Positions 42,513 through 51,620 are shown, counted from the stretch's first letter. The stretch: DNA of 64,000 nucleotides from Agromyces sp. LHK192 (GCF_004006235.1 NZ_CP034753.1:620001-684000), one strand, 5' to 3'. The notes: a model not told the origin generated them from the letters alone. Numbers and translations: made by a program.

Positions 42513-43820
42513 CCGCTCGAGCGGCGCGACCGCCGATTCCGCGCGCGCAGCGTGGCGCGCGATGGCCCGGATGCCGAGCCCCGCCGCCAGGAACACGGCG
42601 GCGAGGATCACCCAGCCGATGATGCCCAGCGACTCGGTCGTGCCCGCGACCACGAGCGGGGCGGCCATCGCACCGACCGAGTATCCCGCCGAGAACAGGC
42701 CCTGGTACGTGCCCATGCGCACCGGGTCGGCGAGTTCGAAGCTCAGGCCCCAACCGCCCGCCTGCGAGAGGACCTCGGCGAAGGCGTGTCCGGTCGCCGC
42801 GGTGACGACGAGCAAGATCGAGACCCACGCGGGCATCCCGGCTGCGGCCGCGTAGACCAGGCACGACGCGGCCATGAGCCAGGCGGCGATCCCCGTGATC
42901 CGGCCCGCGATGTGGAAGTCGTGCGAGCCGCGCGAGAGCGGCACCTGGAAGCAGACGACGATCACGGTGTTGAGGATGAGCACGACGGCGACGAGCACGT
43001 CGGAGGCATCCGTCTGCTGCGTGATCCAGAGCGGCACGGCGAGTTCGCCGACGCCGAACTGCATGCCGAACACGGCGCAGAGGGCGGTGAGCAGGAGGAA
43101 CCGCGTGTCGCGCCACGGTGAATGGGCGGCTGCCGCGCGCCGGGCGGCGCGCCGGTTCGCGACGGCGTCGATCGAGCCGGTCTCGGTGCGCAGTTCGGCG
43201 AGCGCGGGACCCTGCGGCAGGTCGTCGACGGATGCCGGCAGGCGCACGAGTCGCACGATGGCGAGGAGGTAGAGCAGGCCCGCGACGACGAGCAGGATCC
43301 GGTACGCCTCGGCGGTGCCGATCGCGAGCGCGATGGCCCCGACGCCGGAACCGACCGCGATCGAGACGTTCGTGACGGTCCGCAGGACCGCCCGGGCGTG
43401 CACGCGCGACTCGGGGCCGAACGCCCGCGCGAGGATCGCCATGCGGGCGGTGTTCGCGGCCTGTCCGAACGCGCCGACGACGATGCCGAAGACGAGCGCT
43501 CCGACGAAGTCGCCGATGGCGGCGTAGCCGACCAGCCCGAGCCCCTCGAGTGCGGTGAAGGCCAGGAGCACGCGGCGGACGGGGAGTCGGTCGGCGAGCC
43601 ATCCGCCCGCGAAGGAGGCGAGGACGCCGACGCCGCTCGATGCCGCCAGGATGATCGCGACCTCGCCCGCCGACAGCCCGACGACCAGCGTGAAGAACAG
43701 CACCGTCACCGCGAGGAAGATGCCGCGGCCGACACGGCTGATCAGCGTCGCGGTGACGAGGATGCTCAGGACCGGGTCGGAGACGGACTCGAGGATTCGG
43801 GCGGGCAGGGTTCGGATCAC
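42498..43820 (-). CDS. MFS transporter
   Basis: A 440-residue major facilitator with twelve hydrophobic segments. SRVGRGIFLAVTVLFFTLVVGLSAGEVAIILAASSGVGVLASFAGGWLADRLPVRRVL holds the motif A-like loop (GWLADRLPVRR) between helices 2 and 3, and a long cytoplasmic loop separates the halves. This is the DHA-type drug-exporter arrangement; the substrate is unknown. GTG 43820 is preceded by GGGAGAA. It is divergent from a DUF5937/ArsR-like regulator, its likely controller. The stop codon lies inside the last unit of the 17-bp repeat array. Confidence 0.9.
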   Translation of the reverse strand: MIRTLPARILESVSDPVLSILVTATLISRVGRGIFLAVTVLFFTLVVGLSAGEVAIILAASSGVGVLASFAGGWLADRLPVRRVLLAFTALEGLGLVGYAAIGDFVGALVFGIVVGAFGQAANTARMAILARAFGPESRVHARAVLRTVTNVSIAVGSGVGAIALAIGTAEAYRILLVVAGLLYLLAIVRLVRLPASVDDLPQGPALAELRTETGSIDAVANRRAARRAAAAHSPWRDTRFLLLTALCAVFGMQFGVGELAVPLWITQQTDASDVLVAVVLILNTVIVVCFQVPLSRGSHDFHIAGRITGIAAWLMAASCLVYAAAAGMPAWVSILLVVTAATGHAFAEVLSQAGGWGLSFELADPVRMGTYQGLFSAGYSVGAMAAPLVVAGTTESLGIIGWVILAAVFLAAGLGIRAIARHAARAESAVAPLERVVGA

Positions 43821-43858
43821 GGATCGTTTCTCCCAGATCCGATCGCGCGAGAAAATCG

Positions 43859-43877
43859 ATGTAGCGTATTCCTACAT
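43859..43877. promoter_or_regulatory. Operator-like palindrome over the start codon of the ArsR-like gene
   Basis: ATGTAG-N7-CTACAT is a perfect 6-bp inverted repeat whose right arm includes the first two bases of the ATG at 43876. TAGCGT at 43862-43867 could be a -10 box for a leaderless transcript. It also lies within reach of the divergent MFS promoter. Confidence 0.5.
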
Positions 43878-44880
43878 GTTGCAGTACCTCCTCACCGAGG
43901 CCGACGTCGGCGACGTGCGCTTCGGCATCTCCCCGCTGTGCGAGCTGGGCATGTCGCTGCGCGCGATCCGGGCGCCCGAGCGCTATCCGCTGCAACTGGG
44001 CTGGGTCCGTCGCACCGAGGCCGCCCGCGCGCGCCTCGACGTCGCCGTGCTCGACGCGCTCATCGACGACCGCCTCTGGACACCCGACTTCCTGAACCCG
44101 CGGCCGCTCTCACCGCTCACCCGACTCGACGAGGAGCTCGCGGCCCTGCTCGCGACCCCGCACGACGTGTTCCGCGAGGAGCTCGTGGCGGTCCACGGGA
44201 GGATCCCACGCGTCCTCGCAGGATCCGTCGACACGGCGCTCGAACGCCTGGTCGAGGCGCTCGCCGAGTTCTGGCGGACCTGCTTCGAGCCCTACTGGGC
44301 CAGGATGCGCACGGTCCTCGAGGCCGACATCGTGCACCGGGGGCGCCTGGTCGCGCAGTCCGGACTCGCGGCGATGCTGAACACGCTGTCGCCGACCGTG
44401 TCGTACGCCGACGGCTCGGTCGACGTGCGGCTGCGCTCGAAGCTCGACCGGCGCCGACCGGTCGGCGGCGAGGGCCTGATGCTCGTGCCGACGATGTTCA
44501 CGATCAATGCGTCGACCCCCGTCGGCGACGCCCCGCCCATGATCCTCTACCCCGCGAGAGGACAGGGGGCGCTGTGGGAGGCCGAGCGCCCGCCCGCCGC
44601 CGACGCGGTCGTCGCCGTGCTCGGGCAGACGCGCGCGACGCTCGTCACCGCGCTCGCCGAGCCGGCCTCGTCGACCGAGCTCGCGGTGCGCTTCGGAGTC
44701 ACCGCCTCGGCCGTGAACCAGCACCTCCGGGTGCTGCGCGACGCCGGGCTCCTGACGGCGACGAGGTACGGTCGCAGCGTGCTCTACCTGCGCTCCGACC
44801 TCGGGACGGCGCTCCTCGGCGGCGCCGGCCGAAGCGCCGACGCCCCTGCCGGTGCACGCGCGGGGGCATCCGGCAGCTGA
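43876..44880 (+). CDS. DUF5937-like/ArsR-type winged-helix regulator
   Basis: A 334-residue regulator. The N-terminal 230 residues (RFGISPLCELGMSLRAIRAPERYPLQLGW onward) match the DUF5937 ligand-like domain. The C-terminal ArsR winged helix reads TLVTALAEPASSTELAVRFGVTASAVNQHLRVLRDAGLLTATRYGRSVLYLRSDLG. No metal-binding Cys is visible, so it is not a metal sensor. No Shine-Dalgarno sequence precedes ATG 43876, which suggests a leaderless mRNA. Divergent from the MFS exporter with a palindrome in between. Confidence 0.85.
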   Translation: MLQYLLTEADVGDVRFGISPLCELGMSLRAIRAPERYPLQLGWVRRTEAARARLDVAVLDALIDDRLWTPDFLNPRPLSPLTRLDEELAALLATPHDVFREELVAVHGRIPRVLAGSVDTALERLVEALAEFWRTCFEPYWARMRTVLEADIVHRGRLVAQSGLAAMLNTLSPTVSYADGSVDVRLRSKLDRRRPVGGEGLMLVPTMFTINASTPVGDAPPMILYPARGQGALWEAERPPAADAVVAVLGQTRATLVTALAEPASSTELAVRFGVTASAVNQHLRVLRDAGLLTATRYGRSVLYLRSDLGTALLGGAGRSADAPAGARAGASGS

Positions 44881-44904
44881 GCCGTCGGGCGCGCGGCCGA
44901 CGGC
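44881..44904. terminator. Bidirectional hairpin between convergent genes
   Basis: GCCGTCGG (44881-44888) and CCGACGGC (44897-44904) form a perfect 8-bp stem with an 8-base loop, immediately after the ArsR-like stop and 8 bases from the hydrolase stop. Confidence 0.55.
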
Positions 44905-44912
44905 GTGCGTCG

Positions 44913-45731
44913 TCAGGTCCGGGCGGTCAGCGCCAGCCAGCGACCGACCGCATCGCGGACCGCCGCGGTCTGCGCGGGTTGCCCGTCGTCGCGCGCGGGC
45001 ACCGTGTCGAGCGGCGCACCCAGCGCGCCCGCCCACCGTTCGGCGAGTGCGAGCGGATGCACCGGGTCGCGGGGCGCCCCGACGACGAGCGAGCGGATGC
45101 CCGCGTCCGTCACCGACGCGAGCTCGGACTCGTCGGCGAAGGCGCGGTTGCGCGGGATCTCGACCAGCCGCACCGCACGCTCGACCGCCATCGGCGCGGT
45201 GAACTGGGTGAGCAGGCCGTCGGCCCCGGCGGGCGATTCGGCCCGCACGCGCTCGAAGACCGCGGTCTCGCGGAACTGCTCGAGTCCGCCGGGGCCCGCG
45301 TCGCGGAGGATCTCGCCGATGACCGGGAACGCGCGCAGGTTCACCGGCAGCGAGGTGTCGTCGAACGAGGGCCTGATGAAGACCGCGCGTCGAACCGGCA
45401 GGAGACCGAGCAGGGCGATGCGCAGCGCGAGGGCCGCACCCATCGAGATGCCGATGACCGTGAACGGCGCCGCGGTGCCCGACGAGCCGTCCGCGTCCGT
45501 GACGGCGCCGAGCTCGTCGAGCTCGTGCTTCGCCGACGCCGCCGCCTCGTGCGCGAGCCGGTCGAGCGCGAAGTCCCCGGGTCCGCCGACCGCGCGCGAG
45601 GCGCCGTGCGCGCGCACGTCGACCGCGACCACCGGGCCCGTCGGCGCGACGATCGCCGCGAGCATGGGGCTGAGGAGCTTGAGCGGCTGCCGCCGGTCCG
45701 CTCCGAGCCCGTGCAGCAGCAGGGTGGTCAC
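44913..45731 (-). CDS. Alpha/beta-fold hydrolase
   Basis: A 272-residue alpha/beta hydrolase. LLLHGLGADRRQPLKLL is the oxyanion-hole strand, VVAVDVRAHGAS the Asp-Arg-x-His-Gly loop and FTVIGISMGAALALRIAL the nucleophile elbow with Ser. A late acid (GAPRDPVHPLALAERW) is present. A His near the C-terminus for the triad is not obvious; the usual GxxH segment is missing or divergent. GTG 45731 overlaps the stop of the YqaJ-like gene, so the two are translationally coupled. Substrate unknown. Confidence 0.8.
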   Translation of the reverse strand: MTTLLLHGLGADRRQPLKLLSPMLAAIVAPTGPVVAVDVRAHGASRAVGGPGDFALDRLAHEAAASAKHELDELGAVTDADGSSGTAAPFTVIGISMGAALALRIALLGLLPVRRAVFIRPSFDDTSLPVNLRAFPVIGEILRDAGPGGLEQFRETAVFERVRAESPAGADGLLTQFTAPMAVERAVRLVEIPRNRAFADESELASVTDAGIRSLVVGAPRDPVHPLALAERWAGALGAPLDTVPARDDGQPAQTAAVRDAVGRWLALTART

Positions 45732-46444
45732 GCGAGCGGGCCCGGACGGTAGAAGCCGCGATCGCGCCCCGCGGGCGGCGCCAGCGGGGCGGCGGTGGGC
45801 GCGATCAGGGCCAGGAGTTCCTCGGCGAGTCCGACGAGGATCTGGATCTGGTCGTCGTCACGGTCGACCCAGCGGCACTCCGGTTCGCCGACGGGGACGA
45901 ACCCGTCGTGCTGCTCCCAGACCACGAGCGTGCGCTCGGCGCCGAGCACGTACTGCTGCCACCAGACCTGCCGCAGGTAGCCGCGAGGGATGCCCCGCCA
46001 GGCCTTCGTGGTCGTCTTGATCTCGCACAGCTCGACCGCGCCGCCGCGGACCGCCAAGCCGTCGGGCGTCGCGAGATGGCGCGTCTCGCCGTCGGCGTGG
46101 AACAGCAGTCCGGAGGGGTCGATGCCGTGCTCGCGGCGGACCCAGTCGGCGATGACGGGCTCGCGTTCGCGCCCGTGGTCGGTGAATCGGCTGCCGCCGA
46201 AGCTGCGACCGCCGGTCCCGTGCAGTTTGTCCCAGGCCGCGGAGCGCACCGCCTGCCGGCTCGACAGCTTCGCGGCATCCGTCGCGGTGACGCCGCGCGA
46301 GCGAGCCCGCAACCAGGCGACCCGGTCGCCGGAGTCGGCGACGATCCGGCGCTCGTGGGGCAGCGGTGCGCGAACGGCGGCGGCGGCGCGGGCCGGAGGC
46401 GCGTACTCCTCGAGCTCGAAGAGCGCGAAGGGTTGCGAGGTCAC
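45728..46444 (-). CDS. YqaJ-type viral recombinase-family nuclease
   Basis: A 238-residue protein of the YqaJ/lambda-exonuclease fold. It has VTATDAAKLSSRQAVRSAAWDKLHG, then FTDHGREREPVIADWVRREHG and LATPDGLAVRGGAVELCEIKTTTKAWRGIPRGYLRQVWWQQYVLG. The catalytic residues of the PD-(D/E)xK site are the Asp in TPDGLAV and the E-x-K in CEIKTTT. Such exonucleases usually come from phage recombination modules with a single-strand annealing protein; none is here and no other phage gene is present. GTG 46444 lacks a clear SD. It overlaps the hydrolase downstream. Confidence 0.82.
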   Translation of the reverse strand: MTSQPFALFELEEYAPPARAAAAVRAPLPHERRIVADSGDRVAWLRARSRGVTATDAAKLSSRQAVRSAAWDKLHGTGGRSFGGSRFTDHGREREPVIADWVRREHGIDPSGLLFHADGETRHLATPDGLAVRGGAVELCEIKTTTKAWRGIPRGYLRQVWWQQYVLGAERTLVVWEQHDGFVPVGEPECRWVDRDDDQIQILVGLAEELLALIAPTAAPLAPPAGRDRGFYRPGPLA

Positions 46445-46526
46445 CGTCCGAGCGTACCGCCGCCGGCCGACGGCGGGCGTCCGCCGCGCTGCGCAAGGGC
46501 CGCGCTGGACCGGGCCCAGCGGCGCG

Positions 46527-47717
46527 TCAGCGGGCGGCGGCGAGCTGGTCGATGCCCTCGGGCGAGAGCACGTGGTGGACGGCGAGCATGCTGGCCCCGA
46601 GCACGGCGGCGTTGGCGGCCGCCGCCGACTGCACGATCGACAGGTGCTCGGTCGCGAGCGGCATCGAGCGGGTGTAGACGACCTCGCGGACACCCGCGAT
46701 GAGGTGCTCGCCGGCGCGCGCCATCGATCCGCCGATCGCGATGACCGAAGGGTTCACGAGGCTGACGCAGGCCGTGAGCACCTCGCCGATGTCGCGTCCG
46801 GCCTGGCGCACCGCCTGGATCGCGTCGAGGTCGCCGCGCTTGACGAGGTCGATCACGTCGCTGCCGGAGTCGGCGGCGACGCCCTGCTCGCGCAGCGCGC
46901 GGGCGATCGCCGGCCCGGAGGCGAGTGCTTCGAGGCATCCGCGGTTCCCGCAGTGGCAGGGGACCCCGGCGCCGCGCGCGACCTGCACGTGCCCGATGTC
47001 GCCGGCGATGCCCTGCGCGCCGCGCTGGAGGAGGCCGCCCGAGATGACGCCGGAGCCGATGCCGGTGGCGACCTTGACGAACACGAGGTGCTCGACTGCG
47101 GGCCACGCGAGGGCGCGCTCGCCGAGGGCCATGATGTTCACGTCGTTGTCGACGAGCACGGGCACCTCGAGGTGCTGCTGCACCCAGCCGGGCACGTCGA
47201 AGCGGTCCCAGCCCGGCATGATCGGCGGGTTGACCGGCCGGCCGGTCGAGTGCTCGACGGGCCCGGGCACGCCGATGCCGATCGCGGCGAGGTCGTGCCG
47301 GTCGCGTCCGAGCCCGTCGATGAGGTCGTGGCCGATCTCGACCATGCGGGTGAGCACGGCTTCGGGGCCGTCGGCGATGTCCATCGCCTCGCCGCGCTGC
47401 GCGAGGACCGTGCCGGTGAGGTCGGTCGCGGCGATCGTGGCGTGGGAGGCGCCGAGGTCTGCCGCGAGCACGAGGCGGGCGCCCGGGTTGATCGCGAACT
47501 GCGACGGCGGTCGCCCGCCGGTCGAGGCGGCGTCGGCGACGGGCGTGACGAGCCCGAGTCGCATGAGCTCGTCGACCCGCGCCGCGATGGTCGAGCGGGC
47601 GAGCCCGGTGGCCTGCGCGAGCGCGGCGCGCGTGCGCGGTGCGCCGTCGCGCAGGAGCTGGAACAGCTCGCTCGCCCCCGAGGTGCCGAGCGCCGATCCT
47701 CGGCTGATGTCGACCAT
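46527..47717 (-). CDS. ROK-family transcriptional repressor
   Basis: A 396-residue ROK protein of the NagC/Mlc/XylR regulator type. The N-terminal winged helix is ELFQLLRDGAPRTRAALAQATGLARSTIAARVDELMRLGLV. The sugar-kinase-fold domain includes AADLGASHATIAATDLTG (ATP-type loop), PVLVDNDVNIMALGE and the zinc motif CHCGNRGCLEALASG with all three Cys and His. ROK repressors release DNA on sugar binding. It is divergent from the sugar oxidoreductase/ABC locus, with inverted repeats between, so it probably represses it. Confidence 0.93.
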   Translation of the reverse strand: MVDISRGSALGTSGASELFQLLRDGAPRTRAALAQATGLARSTIAARVDELMRLGLVTPVADAASTGGRPPSQFAINPGARLVLAADLGASHATIAATDLTGTVLAQRGEAMDIADGPEAVLTRMVEIGHDLIDGLGRDRHDLAAIGIGVPGPVEHSTGRPVNPPIMPGWDRFDVPGWVQQHLEVPVLVDNDVNIMALGERALAWPAVEHLVFVKVATGIGSGVISGGLLQRGAQGIAGDIGHVQVARGAGVPCHCGNRGCLEALASGPAIARALREQGVAADSGSDVIDLVKRGDLDAIQAVRQAGRDIGEVLTACVSLVNPSVIAIGGSMARAGEHLIAGVREVVYTRSMPLATEHLSIVQSAAAANAAVLGASMLAVHHVLSPEGIDQLAAAR

Positions 47718-47764
47718 GTCCCTGAGTAAAGCACACCGTGTTCACCATGTCGCACATCACGAAA

Positions 47765-47809
47765 TTGTCACGACGCAGACAACTTTTGTCGGAGGACTAG
47801 CAAAAGTTG
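47765..47809. promoter_or_regulatory. Candidate ROK operator in the divergent region
   Basis: CAACTTTTG (47780-47788) and CAAAAGTTG (47801-47809) are a perfect 9-bp inverted repeat with a 12-base spacer. TTGTC-N8-GACAA (47765-47782) overlaps it on the left. The block lies between the repressor start and the oxidoreductase start. Confidence 0.55.
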
Positions 47810-47833
47810 CGAACGCTGTGCCACCATGACGGC

Positions 47834-48946
47834 ATGACAACGGATGTCACCGCCCCGGCCCGCACCATACGGGCCGGCTTCGTCGGGGGCGGCTTCATGG
47901 CCGCGGTGCACTCCCGCGCCGCACGCGCGGCCGGTGCGGCCCTCGCGGGCGGGGCATCCTCCACGCCGGAGCGAGCGCGCGACGCGGCGGCGCGGCTCGG
48001 GCTCCAGCGGGGATACGACTCGCTCGAACAGCTCCTCGATGCCGACACGGCCGACCTCGACGTCGTGCACGTCTGCACCCCGAACACCACGCACGCGGCG
48101 ATCGTGCGCGCCGCGCTCGAGGCCGGCAAGCACGTGATCTGCGAGAAGCCGCTCGCGACCGATGCGCGCACCGCCGCCGAACTCGCCGATCTCGCCGCCG
48201 CCCGGGGCCTCGTCGCCGCGGTGCCGTTCGTCTACCGCTTCCACCCGATGGCGCGCGAAGCGCGGGCACTCGTCGCCGGCGGTGCCGCAGGCCGCGTGGT
48301 GAGCGTGCACGGCGCCTACCTGCAGGACTGGCTCGCGACGCCCGGTGACGACGACTGGCGCGTCGACCCCTCGCTCGGCGGACCCTCGCGGGCGTTCGCC
48401 GACATCGGCAGCCACCTGGTCGACCTCCTCGAGTTCACGACCGGCGACCGGATCGCGCGCCTGAACGCCGTGACCAGCACGGTCTACGGCTCGCGCGCCA
48501 CCAACGCCGACATCGCCACCGAAGACCTCGCGGCCGTCGTCGTCGAACTCGCCGGCGGCGCGGTCGGCACGCTGCTCGTCTCGCAGGTCGCGCCCGGGCA
48601 CAAGAACGGCCTCGTCCTCGAGTTGGGCGGCACCTCGGCGAGCGTCCGTTTCGAGCAGGAGCGTCCCGAGACCCTCTGGATCGGCCGCACGGGCGCCTCG
48701 CAGGTCGTCGAGCGCGACGCGGCGCGGCTCTCGCCGGACGCGGCGCGGTTGTCGATCGTCCCGGCGGGGCATCCGATGGGGTACCAGGACGCGTTCAACG
48801 CGTTCGTGGCCGACGCCTACTCGGCGATCGCGGGCGCCGCGCCCGACGGCCTGCCGACCTTCGACGACGGGGCGCGCGCCGTGCGCGTCACCGAGGCGGT
48901 CCTCGCGTCCGCGGCATCCGGCGACTGGGCGGAGGTGGCCGCATGA
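47834..48946 (+). CDS. Gfo/Idh/MocA-family sugar oxidoreductase
   Basis: A 370-residue NAD(P)-dependent dehydrogenase. The Rossmann motif is RAGFVGGGFMAAVHSRAA. HVCTPNTTHAAIVRAALEAGKHVICEKPLATDARTA holds the EKP catalytic Lys. The C-terminal domain carries FADIGSHLVDLLEFTTG, with the conserved His-Asp pair positions. It probably oxidises a sugar or inositol at a ring hydroxyl. No clear SD precedes ATG 47834. ATGA overlap with the ABC ATPase makes this the first gene of the import/catabolic operon. Confidence 0.92.
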   Translation: MTTDVTAPARTIRAGFVGGGFMAAVHSRAARAAGAALAGGASSTPERARDAAARLGLQRGYDSLEQLLDADTADLDVVHVCTPNTTHAAIVRAALEAGKHVICEKPLATDARTAAELADLAAARGLVAAVPFVYRFHPMAREARALVAGGAAGRVVSVHGAYLQDWLATPGDDDWRVDPSLGGPSRAFADIGSHLVDLLEFTTGDRIARLNAVTSTVYGSRATNADIATEDLAAVVVELAGGAVGTLLVSQVAPGHKNGLVLELGGTSASVRFEQERPETLWIGRTGASQVVERDAARLSPDAARLSIVPAGHPMGYQDAFNAFVADAYSAIAGAAPDGLPTFDDGARAVRVTEAVLASAASGDWAEVAA

Positions 48947-50538
48947 ACGACCGCGCAGATCAGGGTCCCGTGCCCGGCGAGGGCACGGTCGAGTCCGCCG
49001 CCGGGCCCGTCGTCGCGACCGCCGAACCCGTGCTCGTCGCCGAAGGCCTCGAGAAGGCCTTCTTCGGGGTGCCCGTGCTGCGCGGCGTCGGCCTGGAACT
49101 GCGGGCGGGAGAGGTGCACGGCCTGGTCGGCGAGAACGGCGCCGGCAAGTCGACGTTCATGAAGATCCTCGCGGGGGTCTACGAGCGCGACGCCGGCAGC
49201 GTGCGGCTCGGCGGCGACGAGGTCGACTTCCACCACCCCGTCGAGGCGGCCCGCGCCGGGCTCGCGACCGTGTTCCAGGAGTTCAACCTGCTGCCCGAGC
49301 GCACCGTCGCCGAGAACGTCTTCCTCGGTCGCGAGCCGCGCCGGGCCGGATTCGTCGACCGCAAGGGCATGGTGCGCCAGACGCAGCAGCTGCTCGACGA
49401 CCTCGGCATCGAGTCGATCGACGCGGATGCCCCGGTGCGCAGCCTCACCGTCGCCGAACAGCAGGTCGTCGAGATCGTGAAGGGCCTGTCGACCGACGCC
49501 CGCGTGATCCAGATGGACGAGCCGACCGCCGCGCTCGCCGACCACGAGGTCGAGTTGCTCTACTCGATCATCCGGAGGCTGCAGCAGCGCGGCGTCGCGA
49601 TCCTGTACGTCTCGCACCGGCTGCGCGAGATCTTCGACCTGTGCGACACGATCACGGTGCTGAAGGACGGCGCCCTCGTCTCGACCGACCGCGCCGCCGA
49701 CCTCGACACCGACGAGCTCGTGCGCCGCATGGTGGGCCGGCCCATCGAGGCGTACTACCCCGACCCGGAGCCGGGTACCGAGGCCGGCGAACCGCGGCTC
49801 GAACTCGTGGGCGCCGGCAACGACTACGTCGACGGCGTCGACCTCGAGGTCCGCGCGGGCGAGATCGTCGGCATCGCCGGCCTGCAGGGCTCCGGCCGCA
49901 CCGAGCTCGTCGAGGCGATCTTCGGCGTCGTGCCGTTCACCCGCGGAAGCATGCGGCTCGACGGCCGTGAGGTGCGCGTCACCGGCGCGCGCCAGGCGGT
50001 GCGCACCGGCCTTGCGCTCATCACCGAGGACCGCAAGGCCCAGGGCCTCGCGCTCAACCAGTCGATCGCCGACAACGCCCTGTTCGTCATCCGCTCGGTG
50101 TTCGCCCGGCGAACGCGCGCCTCGCGCCGCGACCTACCCGGCGTGCTGTCGAGCCTCGAGGTCGTCTCGCGCGGCCTCGACCAGGAGGTGCAGTACCTCT
50201 CGGGCGGCAACCAGCAGAAGGTCGTGCTCGCGAAGTGGCTCGCGACCAAGCCCCGCGTGGTGCTGCTCGACGAACCGACCCGCGGCATCGACGTCGGCGC
50301 GAAGGTCGCCGTCTACCGGTTGATGCGACGACTCGCGAAGGAGGGGGTCGCGATCCTGATGATCTCGTCCGAACTGCCAGAGGTGATCGGCATGTCCGAT
50401 CGCATCGTGGTGATGCACGACGGCCGTGCCTCGTCGGAGCTGCCCGCACGCAGCGACGAGGCGACCATCCTCGCGGCGGCCACCGGCACGCTGCGAGTCG
50501 GGGGAGCGGATGTCGCGGACCTGGGGGAGGCGCCGTGA
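48943..50538 (+). CDS. Sugar ABC transporter ATP-binding protein (RbsA/MglA type)
   Basis: A 531-residue protein with two ABC domains in tandem. The first is complete: GLVGENGAGKSTFMKILAG (Walker A), VRSLTVAEQQVVEIVKGL (signature) and VIQMDEPTAAL (Walker B). The second shows GIAGLQGSGRTELVEAIFG, a divergent Walker A lacking the Lys-Ser typical of the active site, then YLSGGNQQKVVLAKWLATKPRVVLLDEPTRGIDVGAK. This asymmetry is normal for the CUT2 sugar importers. Drives import through the two permeases encoded downstream. Confidence 0.95.
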   Translation: MNDRADQGPVPGEGTVESAAGPVVATAEPVLVAEGLEKAFFGVPVLRGVGLELRAGEVHGLVGENGAGKSTFMKILAGVYERDAGSVRLGGDEVDFHHPVEAARAGLATVFQEFNLLPERTVAENVFLGREPRRAGFVDRKGMVRQTQQLLDDLGIESIDADAPVRSLTVAEQQVVEIVKGLSTDARVIQMDEPTAALADHEVELLYSIIRRLQQRGVAILYVSHRLREIFDLCDTITVLKDGALVSTDRAADLDTDELVRRMVGRPIEAYYPDPEPGTEAGEPRLELVGAGNDYVDGVDLEVRAGEIVGIAGLQGSGRTELVEAIFGVVPFTRGSMRLDGREVRVTGARQAVRTGLALITEDRKAQGLALNQSIADNALFVIRSVFARRTRASRRDLPGVLSSLEVVSRGLDQEVQYLSGGNQQKVVLAKWLATKPRVVLLDEPTRGIDVGAKVAVYRLMRRLAKEGVAILMISSELPEVIGMSDRIVVMHDGRASSELPARSDEATILAAATGTLRVGGADVADLGEAP

Positions 50539-51620
50539 GCGCCGGGTCCGTGGCATCCCGCCCGCGTCGGGGCCGGCGTCGGCTCGACGCGACGCTGATC
50601 GTGGGCATCGCGCTCATCGCGGTCGTCGTCATCGGCGCGATCCTGCTCGCCTCCGTCGGCCGCAACTTCTTCAGCGCGGGCAACATCCGCGACATCCTCA
50701 CCGGGATGAGCGTGCTCGGATTCGTCGCGATCGGGCAGACGCTCGTGATCCTCTGCGCGTCGCTCGACCTGTCGGTGCCGTACGTCGTCAGCCTGTCGAG
50801 CCTCATCGCGGCCGACCTGATGGCCGGGAATCCGGCGAACATCCCGGTCGCGGTGATCACGGTGCTCGCCGTCGCCGCGGCGATCGGCCTCGCGAACGGC
50901 CTCATCGTCTCGAAGCTGAAGGTCAACGGCTTCATCGCGACGCTCGGCACGGGGCTCATCATCAAGGGGTACCTCGACACGAACTACCAGGGCACGAGCG
51001 GATCGGTGCCGTGGGACTTCCAGCTCATCGGCGCCTCCGGCGTCGGCCCGATCCCCGTCTCGACGCTGCTCATGCTGTTCGTCGCACTGCTCGCCGCGCT
51101 GTTCCTGGCGCGAACGCGCACCGGGCACCGCATCTACGCGGTCGGCGGCGACGAGCAGGTCGCGCGGCTCTCGGGCATCCGCACCGCTCGCCCGCTCATC
51201 GTCGCGCACGTGCTCTGCTCGATCTCGGCCGCACTGGCGGGCCTGCTGCTGGCCAGCCGCCTCGGCGTGGGCAGCCCGACGGTGGGCACGCAGGGCGGAT
51301 ACGACCTGCTGTCGATCGCGGCGGTCGTGCTCGGCGGCACGCTGCTCATGGGCGGCCGCGGCTCGATCTGGGGCACCATCGGCGGCGTCGCGATCTTCGC
51401 GGTCGTCGACAACGTGATGAGCGTGCTCCAGGTGAACCCGTTCCTGAAGGACGTCGTGCGCGGCGTCGTCATCGTCGCGGCCGTCGCGATCTACACGAGC
51501 CGCCAGGTCGATCGCCGAAGGCCGAGATTCGGGCCGAAGGGCTCGGTCTCGCAGGCATCGGATGCTCCGGCCGGCGGCGCGGGCGACGCCACGGCCGACC
51601 GCGAGGAGGTGCGCGCATGA
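50535..51620 (+). CDS. Sugar ABC transporter permease 1 (CUT2)
   Basis: A 361-residue polytopic protein of the RbsC/AraH type, with about nine to ten hydrophobic segments. AIGQTLVILCASLDLSVPYVVSLSSLIAADLMAG and NGLIVSKLKVNGFIATLGTGLIIKGYLDTNYQGTSG are family landmarks; the ATPase-coupling loop is in AVGGDEQVARLSGIRT. GTG 50535 overlaps the ATPase stop. With the next gene it forms a permease heterodimer. Confidence 0.93.
   Translation: MSAGSVASRPRRGRRRLDATLIVGIALIAVVVIGAILLASVGRNFFSAGNIRDILTGMSVLGFVAIGQTLVILCASLDLSVPYVVSLSSLIAADLMAGNPANIPVAVITVLAVAAAIGLANGLIVSKLKVNGFIATLGTGLIIKGYLDTNYQGTSGSVPWDFQLIGASGVGPIPVSTLLMLFVALLAALFLARTRTGHRIYAVGGDEQVARLSGIRTARPLIVAHVLCSISAALAGLLLASRLGVGSPTVGTQGGYDLLSIAAVVLGGTLLMGGRGSIWGTIGGVAIFAVVDNVMSVLQVNPFLKDVVRGVVIVAAVAIYTSRQVDRRRPRFGPKGSVSQASDAPAGGAGDATADREEVRA

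Noticed and set aside
45728..46444. Prophage boundary suggested by the YqaJ-type gene
   Set aside because: No integrase, terminase, capsid or attachment repeats flank it; both neighbours are ordinary metabolic and regulatory genes.
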